A stretch of DNA of 6,850 nt from Bacteroidales bacterium (lineage in GTDB: Bacteria > Bacteroidota > Bacteroidia > Bacteroidales > Muribaculaceae): positions 1-6,850 of the forward strand of contig JAUNCU010000152.1 in NCBI GenBank assembly GCA_030526455.1, in the 5' to 3' direction. Numbering within the stretch: position 1 is the first letter of the stretch; each line of letters opens with the position of its first letter. The position numbers and the translations under genes are program-made. Shown piece by piece: positions 1 to 5,633 of this stretch. The notes beneath the pieces were generated by a model. The model saw only the letters and a program-made list of their open reading frames with translations. It was not told the DNA's origin and did no database searches.

Positions 1-1
1 A

Positions 2-30
2 TTTGCATTTAATTCAAAAAAATAAATTTC
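2..30 (+). promoter_or_regulatory. Possible weak promoter for the SGNH-SGNH-MBOAT operon
   Basis: A TTTG at 2-5 is followed 17 bases later by TAAATTTC at 23-30, one base off the Bacteroides-type -7 consensus TAnnTTTG. The usual spacing is about 19-21 bases, so the match is imperfect. If it is used, the transcript would start only a few bases before the first gene. The AT-rich stretch at 1-31 has no coding potential and an in-frame TAA at 23-25, so the first gene does not extend to the left. The real promoter could lie upstream of the window. Confidence 0.25.
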
Positions 31-43
31 TGTGGCAGTGACA

Positions 44-1264
44 ATGCGAAATCTTTTCCTTGCAGCAATGCTGGTTTGCGTGGGTGTGCTAAACGCCTGT
101 GCCCAAAAGGCGTCGCGTGCTGCCGAAGATGTTGACCTCACCAAGCCCATGATTGAGGACTACGCCCTCGATGAGGCCGCTGGCATGGCGCGTTTCTACG
201 ACCGCCTCCACGCTGCCGCATCGGCCTCGCAGCCTGTGCGCATCGGCTACTTCGCCGACTCGTGGATTGAGAGCGATGTGCTCACCGTCGACTTGCGCGA
301 AAAGTTGCAGAGCCGTTTTGGTGGCTGGGGCATCGGCTGGGTGGATTGCACACCCGGCATGTACCGCGGCCGTCCCACTATAGGCCTCGCCAGCACGGGT
401 ATCTCGACTCATGTGGTAATCAAAAAACCATTCGACAAATCGCTCCAGGGCATCAGCCAGCGCTATTTCTTCCCCAGCGAGGGGGCTACCATTTCGCTCA
501 CCGCAAAGAATTACCGCGAGCACGCCTCGCGCTGGCAGCGGGCTTCGCTGTTTTTCCGTTCGCCCGCGGGCTTCACGCTTTCGGCTGTGCAGAATGGCAC
601 CGACACCACCGTGAGCACTATGCCTGTGGGCTCCACCCAGGTGCAGCGCTTCGATTTTCCCGCCGGGGAAAGCACTTCGCTCAAGTGCGCCTTCAGCGAA
701 GTGAAGCCGGGCACCGTGCTTTTCGGCGCCGCGCTTGAGTCGGCTAACGGCGTGATTCTCGACAATCTGGGTGTGCGCAGCCTTCAGGGCTACCAGTTGC
801 TCGACATCCCCGATACTACGCTCGCCGATTTCGCCCGCCTGCGTCCCTACGACCTCATCGTGCTCCACTTCGGTGTGAATGCCGTGACAAGAAATACCAC
901 AGAGCGCTCTTTTGGCGCCTATCTCGACCGCATGAAGCGCGTGATTGAGCGCTTCCGCAACGCCTATCCTGGCACCACCATCCTGGTGCTCTCGCTTAGC
1001 GACAGCAAGATGGGTGCCCCCAGCGTGAATGCCATGTGCGCCCGCATGCAGCGCCAGATGGCGAAAGACTGCGCTGTGCCGTTCTTCAGCGTTTTCGACG
1101 CGATGGGTGGCGGCGGCAGCATTCGTCGATTCGTGAAGAATGGTTGGGCGTCGACCGACCATGTGCACATCAATCACAAGGGAGGCGAACAGGTGGCTTC
1201 CTACATTTTCAACGCCATTATGCAAGGCTACAACCAGCGCCACGGGAGGAGCGAAAAGCAATGA
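44..1264 (+). CDS. Exported SGNH/GDSL-like hydrolase or acyltransferase, putative lipoprotein
   Basis: 406 residues from the ATG at 44; an in-frame GTG at 32 would add four residues before the signal peptide and is less likely. The N-terminus is a short signal peptide ending in L-N-A-C, a plausible lipobox with Cys19; A-C-A before Gln21 is an alternative signal peptidase I site. SGNH blocks are visible: block I A-D-S (Ser73), block II N-L-G (Gly243), block III H-F-G-V-N (Gly277, Asn279) and block V D-H-V-H (Asp372, His375), so the Ser-Asp-His triad is intact. About 160 residues separate blocks I and II, far more than in a minimal SGNH fold, implying an inserted beta-rich domain as in Ape1/PatB-type proteins. 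The stop overlaps the start of the next gene, a clear paralogue. Acting on an extracytoplasmic polysaccharide acyl ester is inferred from the adjacent MBOAT gene. Whether it is a transferase or an esterase is unresolved. Confidence 0.86.
   Translation: MRNLFLAAMLVCVGVLNACAQKASRAAEDVDLTKPMIEDYALDEAAGMARFYDRLHAAASASQPVRIGYFADSWIESDVLTVDLREKLQSRFGGWGIGWVDCTPGMYRGRPTIGLASTGISTHVVIKKPFDKSLQGISQRYFFPSEGATISLTAKNYREHASRWQRASLFFRSPAGFTLSAVQNGTDTTVSTMPVGSTQVQRFDFPAGESTSLKCAFSEVKPGTVLFGAALESANGVILDNLGVRSLQGYQLLDIPDTTLADFARLRPYDLIVLHFGVNAVTRNTTERSFGAYLDRMKRVIERFRNAYPGTTILVLSLSDSKMGAPSVNAMCARMQRQMAKDCAVPFFSVFDAMGGGGSIRRFVKNGWASTDHVHINHKGGEQVASYIFNAIMQGYNQRHGRSEKQ
1244..1250 (+). promoter_or_regulatory. 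Shine-Dalgarno-like sequence before the second SGNH gene
   Basis: GGGAGGA ends ten bases before the ATG at 1261, inside the end of the first SGNH gene. It supports the start at 1261 and, with the ATGA stop/start overlap, suggests translational coupling. Strong Shine-Dalgarno matches are uncommon in Bacteroidetes, and the other genes in this window lack one. Confidence 0.5.
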
Positions 1265-2601
1265 AGGGACCGGTAAAGGTGTTTCTAATCATGGGCTTCA
1301 CGCTGGTGGTGCTGCTGTTGCTCTACCATTTGCCCATCATGAAGGTGGGCGACTCGCAGTTGCGCCAGGTGGATGTGCTCGCCGATCTCGACCCCGCTGC
1401 TGATGATGTCTACGATAGCGTGCCCGATGTGCCCGAAGCGCCTAAGGGACCCTGGACCGATGTGTGGCCCGACAGCGTGCAGCCCATCCTCGACTACGGC
1501 ACCGATTCCACCAGCGGCATGGACCGCTTCTATGCGGCGCTGGCCCAGGGTGGAAAGTTGGGACGCCCCGTGCGCATCGCTTATCTGAGCGACTCGTTTG
1601 TGGAGGGCGACATCATGCTGGTGGACCTTCGCCGGCAGTTGCAGAAGCGCTTCGGCAACGGCGGCCTCGGCTGGATGCGCTGCCGCACCAATTTCGATGA
1701 AGGCACTTTCGCTGCATCGCTCTCGAGCAAGGGTTTCACCCCATGCCACATCATGAAGCAAGGATCTTTCAACCGCTCTCAATACATCATCACCCAAGGC
1801 TACGGCGAGGTGAATGGCTCGGCCAGTGCCACCGTGGCTTCGCTCACTGGCGATATGGCCACCACGTGGAATCACGCCACAGTGTGGGGCTGCGCCAGCG
1901 CCCGCACCACCGTTACGGGCACTCCCACGGGCAAGACTGCCACTTGGGCGCCCGGCAGCGGGCTGCAGAAGGCCAGTTTCTCGGCGGCGCGCATGAATCG
2001 CTTCTCGCTCGCTGTGAATGGCACGGCGAAGGTGTTTGGCATGGCGCTGGAGAATGATAGCGGCATCGTGGTCGACAACTTCGGCGTGCGCGGCAGTTCG
2101 GGCTTGAACCTCGTGGAGATGAACGAGGCGCTCTCCCGTCAGTTCGCCGCTCAGCACCCCTACGACCTGATTGTGATACACTTCGGGCTCAACGCCATAT
2201 CCAAGACCTCGGGCGATAAAGCCTGCACATGGTACACTGGTGCCATGAAGAAATGTGTGGAGCGCATCAAGGCGCTTTATCCACATAGCGCGGTTCTCAT
2301 TGCCAGCGCCTCCGATCGCGCCGAGCGCAACGGCTCGGGTCAGGTGGCGTCGCTCCCCAGCATCGAAATGCTGGTGGGCTATCAGAAGAAGATGGCCGCT
2401 GAGGCTGCTGTGGGCTTTATCAGCATCTATCACCTGATGGGTGGCCGTGGCTGCATGGTGAAGATGGTGCAGCAGCACTGCGCCGAGAAAGACTACACCC
2501 ACATCAACCGCAAGGGCGGCCGAGTGGTGGCGGAGAAATACGCCCAGTCGCTGATTGCGGGATTTGAAAACTATCAACAAAAAAAGGCCGCAGGCTATTA
2601 G
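1261..2601 (+). CDS. Membrane-anchored SGNH-fold protein, paralogue of the upstream gene
   Basis: 446 residues. The ATG at 1261 overlaps the previous stop as ATGA and is preceded by GGGAGGA at 1244-1250, a good ribosome-binding sequence. The frame is open further upstream, but that is only readthrough of the preceding gene in another frame. Residues about 5-22 form one hydrophobic segment with no cleavage site, followed by an acidic, proline-containing linker to about residue 75, which suggests an inner-membrane anchor with a periplasmic catalytic domain. SGNH residues: block I S-D-S (Ser112), block II N-F-G (Gly275), block III H-F-G-L-N (Gly309, Asn311), block V D-Y-T-H (Asp411, His414). The insert between blocks I and II, the GRGWM-like G-G-L-G-W segment and a late M-G-G-R-G motif parallel the upstream protein, so the pair arose by duplication. 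It probably works with the MBOAT protein in O-acyl transfer or removal; the substrate is unknown. Confidence 0.87.
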   Translation: MKGPVKVFLIMGFTLVVLLLLYHLPIMKVGDSQLRQVDVLADLDPAADDVYDSVPDVPEAPKGPWTDVWPDSVQPILDYGTDSTSGMDRFYAALAQGGKLGRPVRIAYLSDSFVEGDIMLVDLRRQLQKRFGNGGLGWMRCRTNFDEGTFAASLSSKGFTPCHIMKQGSFNRSQYIITQGYGEVNGSASATVASLTGDMATTWNHATVWGCASARTTVTGTPTGKTATWAPGSGLQKASFSAARMNRFSLAVNGTAKVFGMALENDSGIVVDNFGVRGSSGLNLVEMNEALSRQFAAQHPYDLIVIHFGLNAISKTSGDKACTWYTGAMKKCVERIKALYPHSAVLIASASDRAERNGSGQVASLPSIEMLVGYQKKMAAEAAVGFISIYHLMGGRGCMVKMVQQHCAEKDYTHINRKGGRVVAEKYAQSLIAGFENYQQKKAAGY

Positions 2602-2605
2602 GCAC

Positions 2606-4114
2606 ATGGACACGATTTTCGACAACATACTCAACTTGCTCACCTACGACGCGCAGAGCCCTATCATCTTCAGTAGCGGCCTGTTTCTGGCGCTGTTTGT
2701 GGGCTTCACCTTCGTGTACTATGTGCTGAGCGAAACCTTTTCGCCTCGCATCCTTTTCGTTACGCTCTTTTCCTATTATTTCTACTACAAGAGCAGCGGC
2801 ATCTATTTCCTGCTGTTGGCGGTGGTAACGCTCAGCGACTTCCTCATCGCCAGGGCAATACATCGCAATAGGGAGGAAAATGCCGAAGACCCCGACGAGG
2901 GCCGCTCGTTCCGCCGCTGGATGCTGGCGCTCAGCCTCGTCATCGACCTGGGGTTCCTGGCCTACTTTAAGTATGCCAACTTCTTCGGCGCCAATCTCTC
3001 GCTCATCATAGGCCACAACTTCCAGCCATGGGATATCTTCCTGCCCGTGGGCATCAGTTTCTTCACTTTCCAGAGCATGAGTAACACCATCGACGTGTAT
3101 CGTGGCGACCTCAAGCCGCTGCCTTCTCTGCTCGACTATGCCTTCTATGTGTCGTTTTTCCCCCAACTGGTGGCTGGCCCCATCGTGCGCGCCCGCGACT
3201 TCGCGCCGCAAATTCGTAAGCCGCTCGTGGTGAACGACCGCATGATTGCTATGGGTGTGTATCTCATCATCATCGGCCTATTTAAGAAGGCGGTGATTAG
3301 CGACTATATCAGCCTCAATTTCGTGGACCGCGTGTTCGACAATCCGCTGCGCTACACTGGCGTGGAAAATTTGCTGGGCCTCGTGGGCTACACGATGCAG
3401 ATCTACTGCGACTTCAGCGGCTATAGCGACATGGCCATCGGCATCGCCCTGCTGCTGGGCTTCCGCTTCCCGGTCAACTTCAATGCGCCGTTCCGTGCCG
3501 ACAGTGTGACCGACTTCTGGCGCCGCTGGCACATCTCGCTCTCGTCGTGGATTCGCGACTACATCTACATCTCGCTGGGCGGCAACCGCAAGGGCACGGC
3601 GCGCGCCTGTCTCAACATCTTCATCACCATGCTCCTTGGCGGCCTGTGGCACGGCGCGAGTTGGAATTTCGTGCTCTGGGGCGCCATTTGGGGTGGGGCA
3701 CAGGTGGCGCATCGCCTGTTCCGCACCAAGGTGCTGCACCGCGACCGCCACTACGTGAGCCACGGATGGCGGCGAGTGGGTGCAGTGGCGAGCACGTTCG
3801 TTTTCGTGCTGTTCACCTTCATGGTGTTCCGCAATAGCCACTTGCAGGGCGTGACCGATATGCTGTCGCAAATCTTCACCAAATTCCACCCCGAGGTGCT
3901 CGGGCAATGCCTCTCGGGCTATGCGTGGGTGTTTGTGCTCATAGCCTTTGGCTATGTGACCCACTGGATGCCCGACCGCTGGCAAAACCGCCTCGTGGCC
4001 TACCTCTCGCGGTGCAATATGCTGGTGTATGTGCTGCTGCTCACGGCGGTGATCTACATCATTTGCCAGGTGAAGACGAGCGATGTGCAACCCTTCATCT
4101 ACTTCCAGTTCTAA
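2606..4114 (+). CDS. MBOAT family membrane-bound O-acyltransferase (AlgI/PatA type)
   Basis: 502 residues, close to the usual AlgI length. The start at 2606 lies 4 bases after the preceding stop; an in-frame ATG at 2555 would overlap that gene by 47 bases and add a charged non-membrane extension, so I reject it. The protein is mostly hydrophobic with many membrane segments. Family signatures are P-Q-L-V-A-G-P (186-192), D-F-S-G-Y-S-D (269-275), F-W-R-R-W-H (304-309) followed by S-L-S-S-W-I-R-D, and G-G-L-W-H-G-A-S-W-N with the expected catalytic His349. MBOAT proteins of this branch pass acetyl groups from a cytoplasmic donor across the inner membrane to an SGNH partner that modifies alginate, cellulose, peptidoglycan or teichoic acid. 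The two upstream SGNH genes are the obvious partners. No polysaccharide synthase gene is visible nearby, so the acceptor is open; peptidoglycan is attractive by analogy with patA/patB/ape1. Confidence 0.94.
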   Translation: MDTIFDNILNLLTYDAQSPIIFSSGLFLALFVGFTFVYYVLSETFSPRILFVTLFSYYFYYKSSGIYFLLLAVVTLSDFLIARAIHRNREENAEDPDEGRSFRRWMLALSLVIDLGFLAYFKYANFFGANLSLIIGHNFQPWDIFLPVGISFFTFQSMSNTIDVYRGDLKPLPSLLDYAFYVSFFPQLVAGPIVRARDFAPQIRKPLVVNDRMIAMGVYLIIIGLFKKAVISDYISLNFVDRVFDNPLRYTGVENLLGLVGYTMQIYCDFSGYSDMAIGIALLLGFRFPVNFNAPFRADSVTDFWRRWHISLSSWIRDYIYISLGGNRKGTARACLNIFITMLLGGLWHGASWNFVLWGAIWGGAQVAHRLFRTKVLHRDRHYVSHGWRRVGAVASTFVFVLFTFMVFRNSHLQGVTDMLSQIFTKFHPEVLGQCLSGYAWVFVLIAFGYVTHWMPDRWQNRLVAYLSRCNMLVYVLLLTAVIYIICQVKTSDVQPFIYFQF

Positions 4115-4153
4115 ACGTGAAGCGATGGGGAATTAACAAAAGTTTCACCAGAT

Positions 4154-4170
4154 GTGCAAAATGTTTGCAC
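4154..4170. promoter_or_regulatory. Perfect 17-bp palindrome upstream of the recA -7 element (candidate operator)
   Basis: GTGCAAAATGTTTGCAC has two perfect 7-base arms (4154-4160 and 4164-4170) around a 3-base spacer. It ends ten bases before the TAACTTTG promoter element of recA, so a protein bound here would cover the space between the -33 and -7 regions. It is AT-rich in the stem and has no T-run, so it is not a terminator. A damage-responsive (LexA-like) operator is one idea from position alone; the sequence is not the E. coli or Bacillus SOS box. Confidence 0.5.
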
Positions 4171-4180
4171 GCCAATCGGG

Positions 4181-4188
4181 TAACTTTG
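4181..4188 (+). promoter_or_regulatory. recA promoter, Bacteroides-type -7 element
   Basis: TAACTTTG matches the Bacteroides sigma-ABfr -7 consensus TAnnTTTG exactly. No TTTG sits at the usual 19-21 bases upstream; the nearest, at 4164-4167, is only 13 bases away and belongs to the palindrome's right arm. Transcription would start near 4193-4197 and leave an A/T-rich leader of about 45 bases before the recA ATG, with no Shine-Dalgarno sequence, as is normal for this phylum. Confidence 0.65.
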
Positions 4189-4238
4189 CAACGTGAAAAT
4201 TAAGAAAAATATTAACTAACAAAATATCTTATAGTATT

Positions 4239-5297
4239 ATGGCAGACGAAATCAAAACAATGGAAGGCGGCGCTCCTGAACGCAAGCAAGTATCGCCCGA
4301 AAAACTCAAAGCCCTTCAGGTGGCTATGGACAAGATCGACAAGACCTACGGACGTGGCTCTATCATGAAACTTGGCGACGAGAATATCGATAATGTGGAA
4401 GTGATTCCCACCGGTTCGGTTGGTCTCGACTATGCGCTCGGTGTGGGTGGCTACCCTCGTGGCCGCATCATCGAAATCTACGGCCCCGAATCTTCTGGTA
4501 AGACTACGCTGGCGATTCACGCCATCGCCGAAGCGCAGAAGATGGGCGGCATCGCGGCCATCATCGACGCCGAACACGCCTTCGACCGCTTCTATGCCGA
4601 GCAACTGGGCGTGGACGTGAACAGTCTGCTCATCTCTCAGCCCGACAACGGCGAACAGGCGCTCGAAATCGCCGACCAACTCATTCGCTCGTCGGCTATC
4701 GATATCATCGTGATCGACTCGGTGGCTGCCCTCACTCCTAAGGCTGAAATCGAAGGCGAAATGGGCGACAGCAAGATGGGTCTGCAGGCTCGACTCATGT
4801 CGCAGGCGCTGCGCAAACTCACCGCCACCATCAGCAAGACCAACACCACCTGTATCTTTATCAACCAGTTGCGCGAAAAACTGGGCGTGATGTTCGGTAA
4901 CCCCGAAACCACCACCGGTGGTAATGCCCTCAAGTTCTATTCAAGCGTGCGTCTCGACATCCGTCGCGTGGGCCAAATCAAGGACGGCGACCAGGTGCTC
5001 GGTAGCGTGACCCGCGTGAAGGTGGTGAAAAACAAGGTGGCACCTCCATTCCGCAAGGCTGAATTTGAAATCCTCTTCGGCCAAGGCATCAGCAAGGTGG
5101 GCGAAATCATCGACCTCGGCGTGCAGTTTGGCGTAATCAAGAAGAGCGGCGCATGGTTCTCTTACGAAGGCACCAAGTTCCAGGGACGCGATGCAGCAAA
5201 GCAACTCATCGCCGACAACCCCGAACTCGCAGAAGAACTCGAAACAAAAATCGCAGCAGCAATGCGTGGCGAATCCCTCGAAGAGCCAGCAGAGTAA
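4239..5297 (+). CDS. recA: Recombinase RecA
   Basis: 352 residues, full length. RecA forms ATP-dependent filaments on single-stranded DNA in the cytoplasm, drives homologous pairing and strand exchange, and acts as co-protease for LexA-type repressors where these exist. Visible features are an N-terminal helix region (about 20-35), Walker A G-P-E-S-S-G-K-T-T (82-90, Lys88), the catalytic glutamate in D-A-E-H-A (Glu112), Walker B I-I-V-I-D (Asp160), loop L1 around 172-181 with E-G-E-M-G-D, Gln210 at the end of F-I-N-Q, and loop L2 around 211-228 with G-N-P-E-T-T-T-G-G-N-A. The C-terminus is acidic, as expected. It sits 124 bases after the MBOAT gene and has its own promoter element, so it is probably transcribed separately. 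It faces fic across a bidirectional terminator. No truncation or intein is seen. Confidence 0.99.
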   Translation: MADEIKTMEGGAPERKQVSPEKLKALQVAMDKIDKTYGRGSIMKLGDENIDNVEVIPTGSVGLDYALGVGGYPRGRIIEIYGPESSGKTTLAIHAIAEAQKMGGIAAIIDAEHAFDRFYAEQLGVDVNSLLISQPDNGEQALEIADQLIRSSAIDIIVIDSVAALTPKAEIEGEMGDSKMGLQARLMSQALRKLTATISKTNTTCIFINQLREKLGVMFGNPETTTGGNALKFYSSVRLDIRRVGQIKDGDQVLGSVTRVKVVKNKVAPPFRKAEFEILFGQGISKVGEIIDLGVQFGVIKKSGAWFSYEGTKFQGRDAAKQLIADNPELAEELETKIAAAMRGESLEEPAE

Positions 5298-5381
5298 GAA
5301 ACGCCCCGCTCCGAAAAATAGACAAAAGCCCCCAAAGGCAAACAACCCAGACAACAGTCACAGCCTCTAAAGGCAAAAATA

Positions 5382-5427
5382 AAAACTCCCTCGAAAAGCG
5401 CAAAAAAGCGCCCACCGAGGGAGTTTT
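5382..5427. terminator. Bidirectional rho-independent terminator between recA and fic
   Basis: A perfect 12-bp stem pairs AAAACTCCCTCG (5382-5393) with CGAGGGAGTTTT (5416-5427). The 22-base loop can itself pair as GCGC (5398-5401) with GCGC (5408-5411) around six A residues. On the plus strand the stem ends in TTTT and then CTGT. On the minus strand the stem is followed by a stronger T-rich tract (TTTTTATTTTTG). It therefore can stop recA transcripts about 85 bases after the recA stop and fic transcripts coming the other way. Confidence 0.88.
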
Positions 5428-5448
5428 CTGTATGTTGGCCCATCACGT

Positions 5449-5488
5449 CGTTACTAACGATACGAACGTTACTATCGTTACAAACGTT
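5449..5488. repeat. 9-bp tandem repeat, about 4.4 units
   Basis: Units are CGTTACTAA (5449), CGATACGAA (5458), CGTTACTAT (5467), CGTTACAAA (5476) and a partial CGTT (5485). AACGTT occurs at 5465-5470 and 5483-5488. The middle also forms a near-palindrome of 24 bases centred on the first AACGTT (5456-5479), with AACGAT and ATCGTT as outer arms. It is non-coding and lies just past the terminator. Its function is unknown; a short variable-number repeat or a multi-site protein-binding array are both possible. Confidence 0.7.
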
Positions 5489-5545
5489 CCCCAAAACCGG
5501 CAAATCCACTGCTGCACCGATAAGCCCAATCGCTCAATCAATCAC

Positions 5546-5600
5546 CCCACTCTTTGTACCCAAAATGCCGTTTTTGGGTACAAAGACTCCAATCTATGTA
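5546..5600 (+). repeat. 55-bp direct repeat, copy 1 (downstream of fic)
   Basis: These 55 bases are identical to 6796-6850, in the same orientation and exactly 1250 bases apart. The two copies diverge at the base just before (C at 5545, A at 6795). The copy contains the whole first GTACCC dyad plus the left half-site of the second. Together the copies bracket the fic gene. Confidence 0.97.
5551..5586. repeat. Long inverted repeat (dyad 1), 15-bp perfect arms
   Basis: TCTTTGTACCCAAAA (5551-5565) pairs perfectly with TTTTGGGTACAAAGA (5572-5586) around a 6-base loop, TGCCGT. As RNA it would make a stable hairpin from either strand, but no T-run follows on either side, so it is not a classic terminator. 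The same dyad recurs at 6801-6836. Confidence 0.95.
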
Positions 5601-5627
5601 CCCGTTTTGCCCATTTTGGGTACAAAG
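5594..5627. repeat. Second GTACCC/GGGTAC dyad, 42 bp after the first
   Basis: CTATGTACCC (5594-5603) is the imperfect complement of GGGTACAAAG (5618-5627), with 9 of 10 positions pairing. The half-sites lie exactly 42 bases from those of the first dyad (5552-5561 and 5576-5585), but the 14-base centre differs. Only 6 bases separate it from the fic stop codon, so it would lie in the fic 3' untranslated RNA. Alternative pairing between the first dyad's right half (5576-5585) and this left half is equally possible. Confidence 0.85.
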
Positions 5628-5633
5628 GCATCG

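Larger units (their letters stand above)
5298..5633. other. Convergent intergenic region between recA and fic
   Basis: 336 bases without a credible gene. From left to right it holds an A/C-rich stretch with nothing recognisable (5298-5381), a bidirectional terminator (5382-5427), a 9-bp tandem repeat block (5449-5488), an unremarkable stretch (5489-5545), and the GTACCC dyad repeats (5546-5627) reaching almost to the fic stop codon. Open frames crossing it start inside recA in the wrong frame and have biased, low-complexity composition, so they are not taken as genes. Confidence 0.8.

Noticed and set aside
32..43. GTG start for the first SGNH gene
   Set aside because: The ATG four codons later directly begins a standard signal peptide; GTG starts are uncommon here and nothing favours it.
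2555..2605. Upstream in-frame ATG for the MBOAT gene
   Set aside because: It would overlap the preceding gene by 47 bases and add a basic segment before the hydrophobic N-terminus; the ATG at 2606 fits the tight operon spacing.
1285..2643. Long open frame on the minus strand opposite the second SGNH gene (about 450 codons)
   Set aside because: It mirrors a GC-rich real gene, is full of His/Ala/Arg runs typical of antisense frames, and has no recognisable domain. Similar long antisense frames occur at 89-1261, 2504-3211 and 3278-4090 for the same reason.
4154..4170. Palindrome as terminator of the MBOAT operon
   Set aside because: The stem is only 7 bp and AT-rich, the loop has 3 bases, and no T-run follows; its position at the recA promoter fits an operator better.
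5551..5586. Dyad 1 as a rho-independent terminator
   Set aside because: The hairpin is strong, but neither side has a run of T immediately after the stem, and the same sequence lies upstream of the fic promoter at 6801-6836, where it cannot terminate fic.
5546..5627. CRISPR array
   Set aside because: There are only two dyad units with 8 bases between them, no spacers of normal length, and no cas genes.
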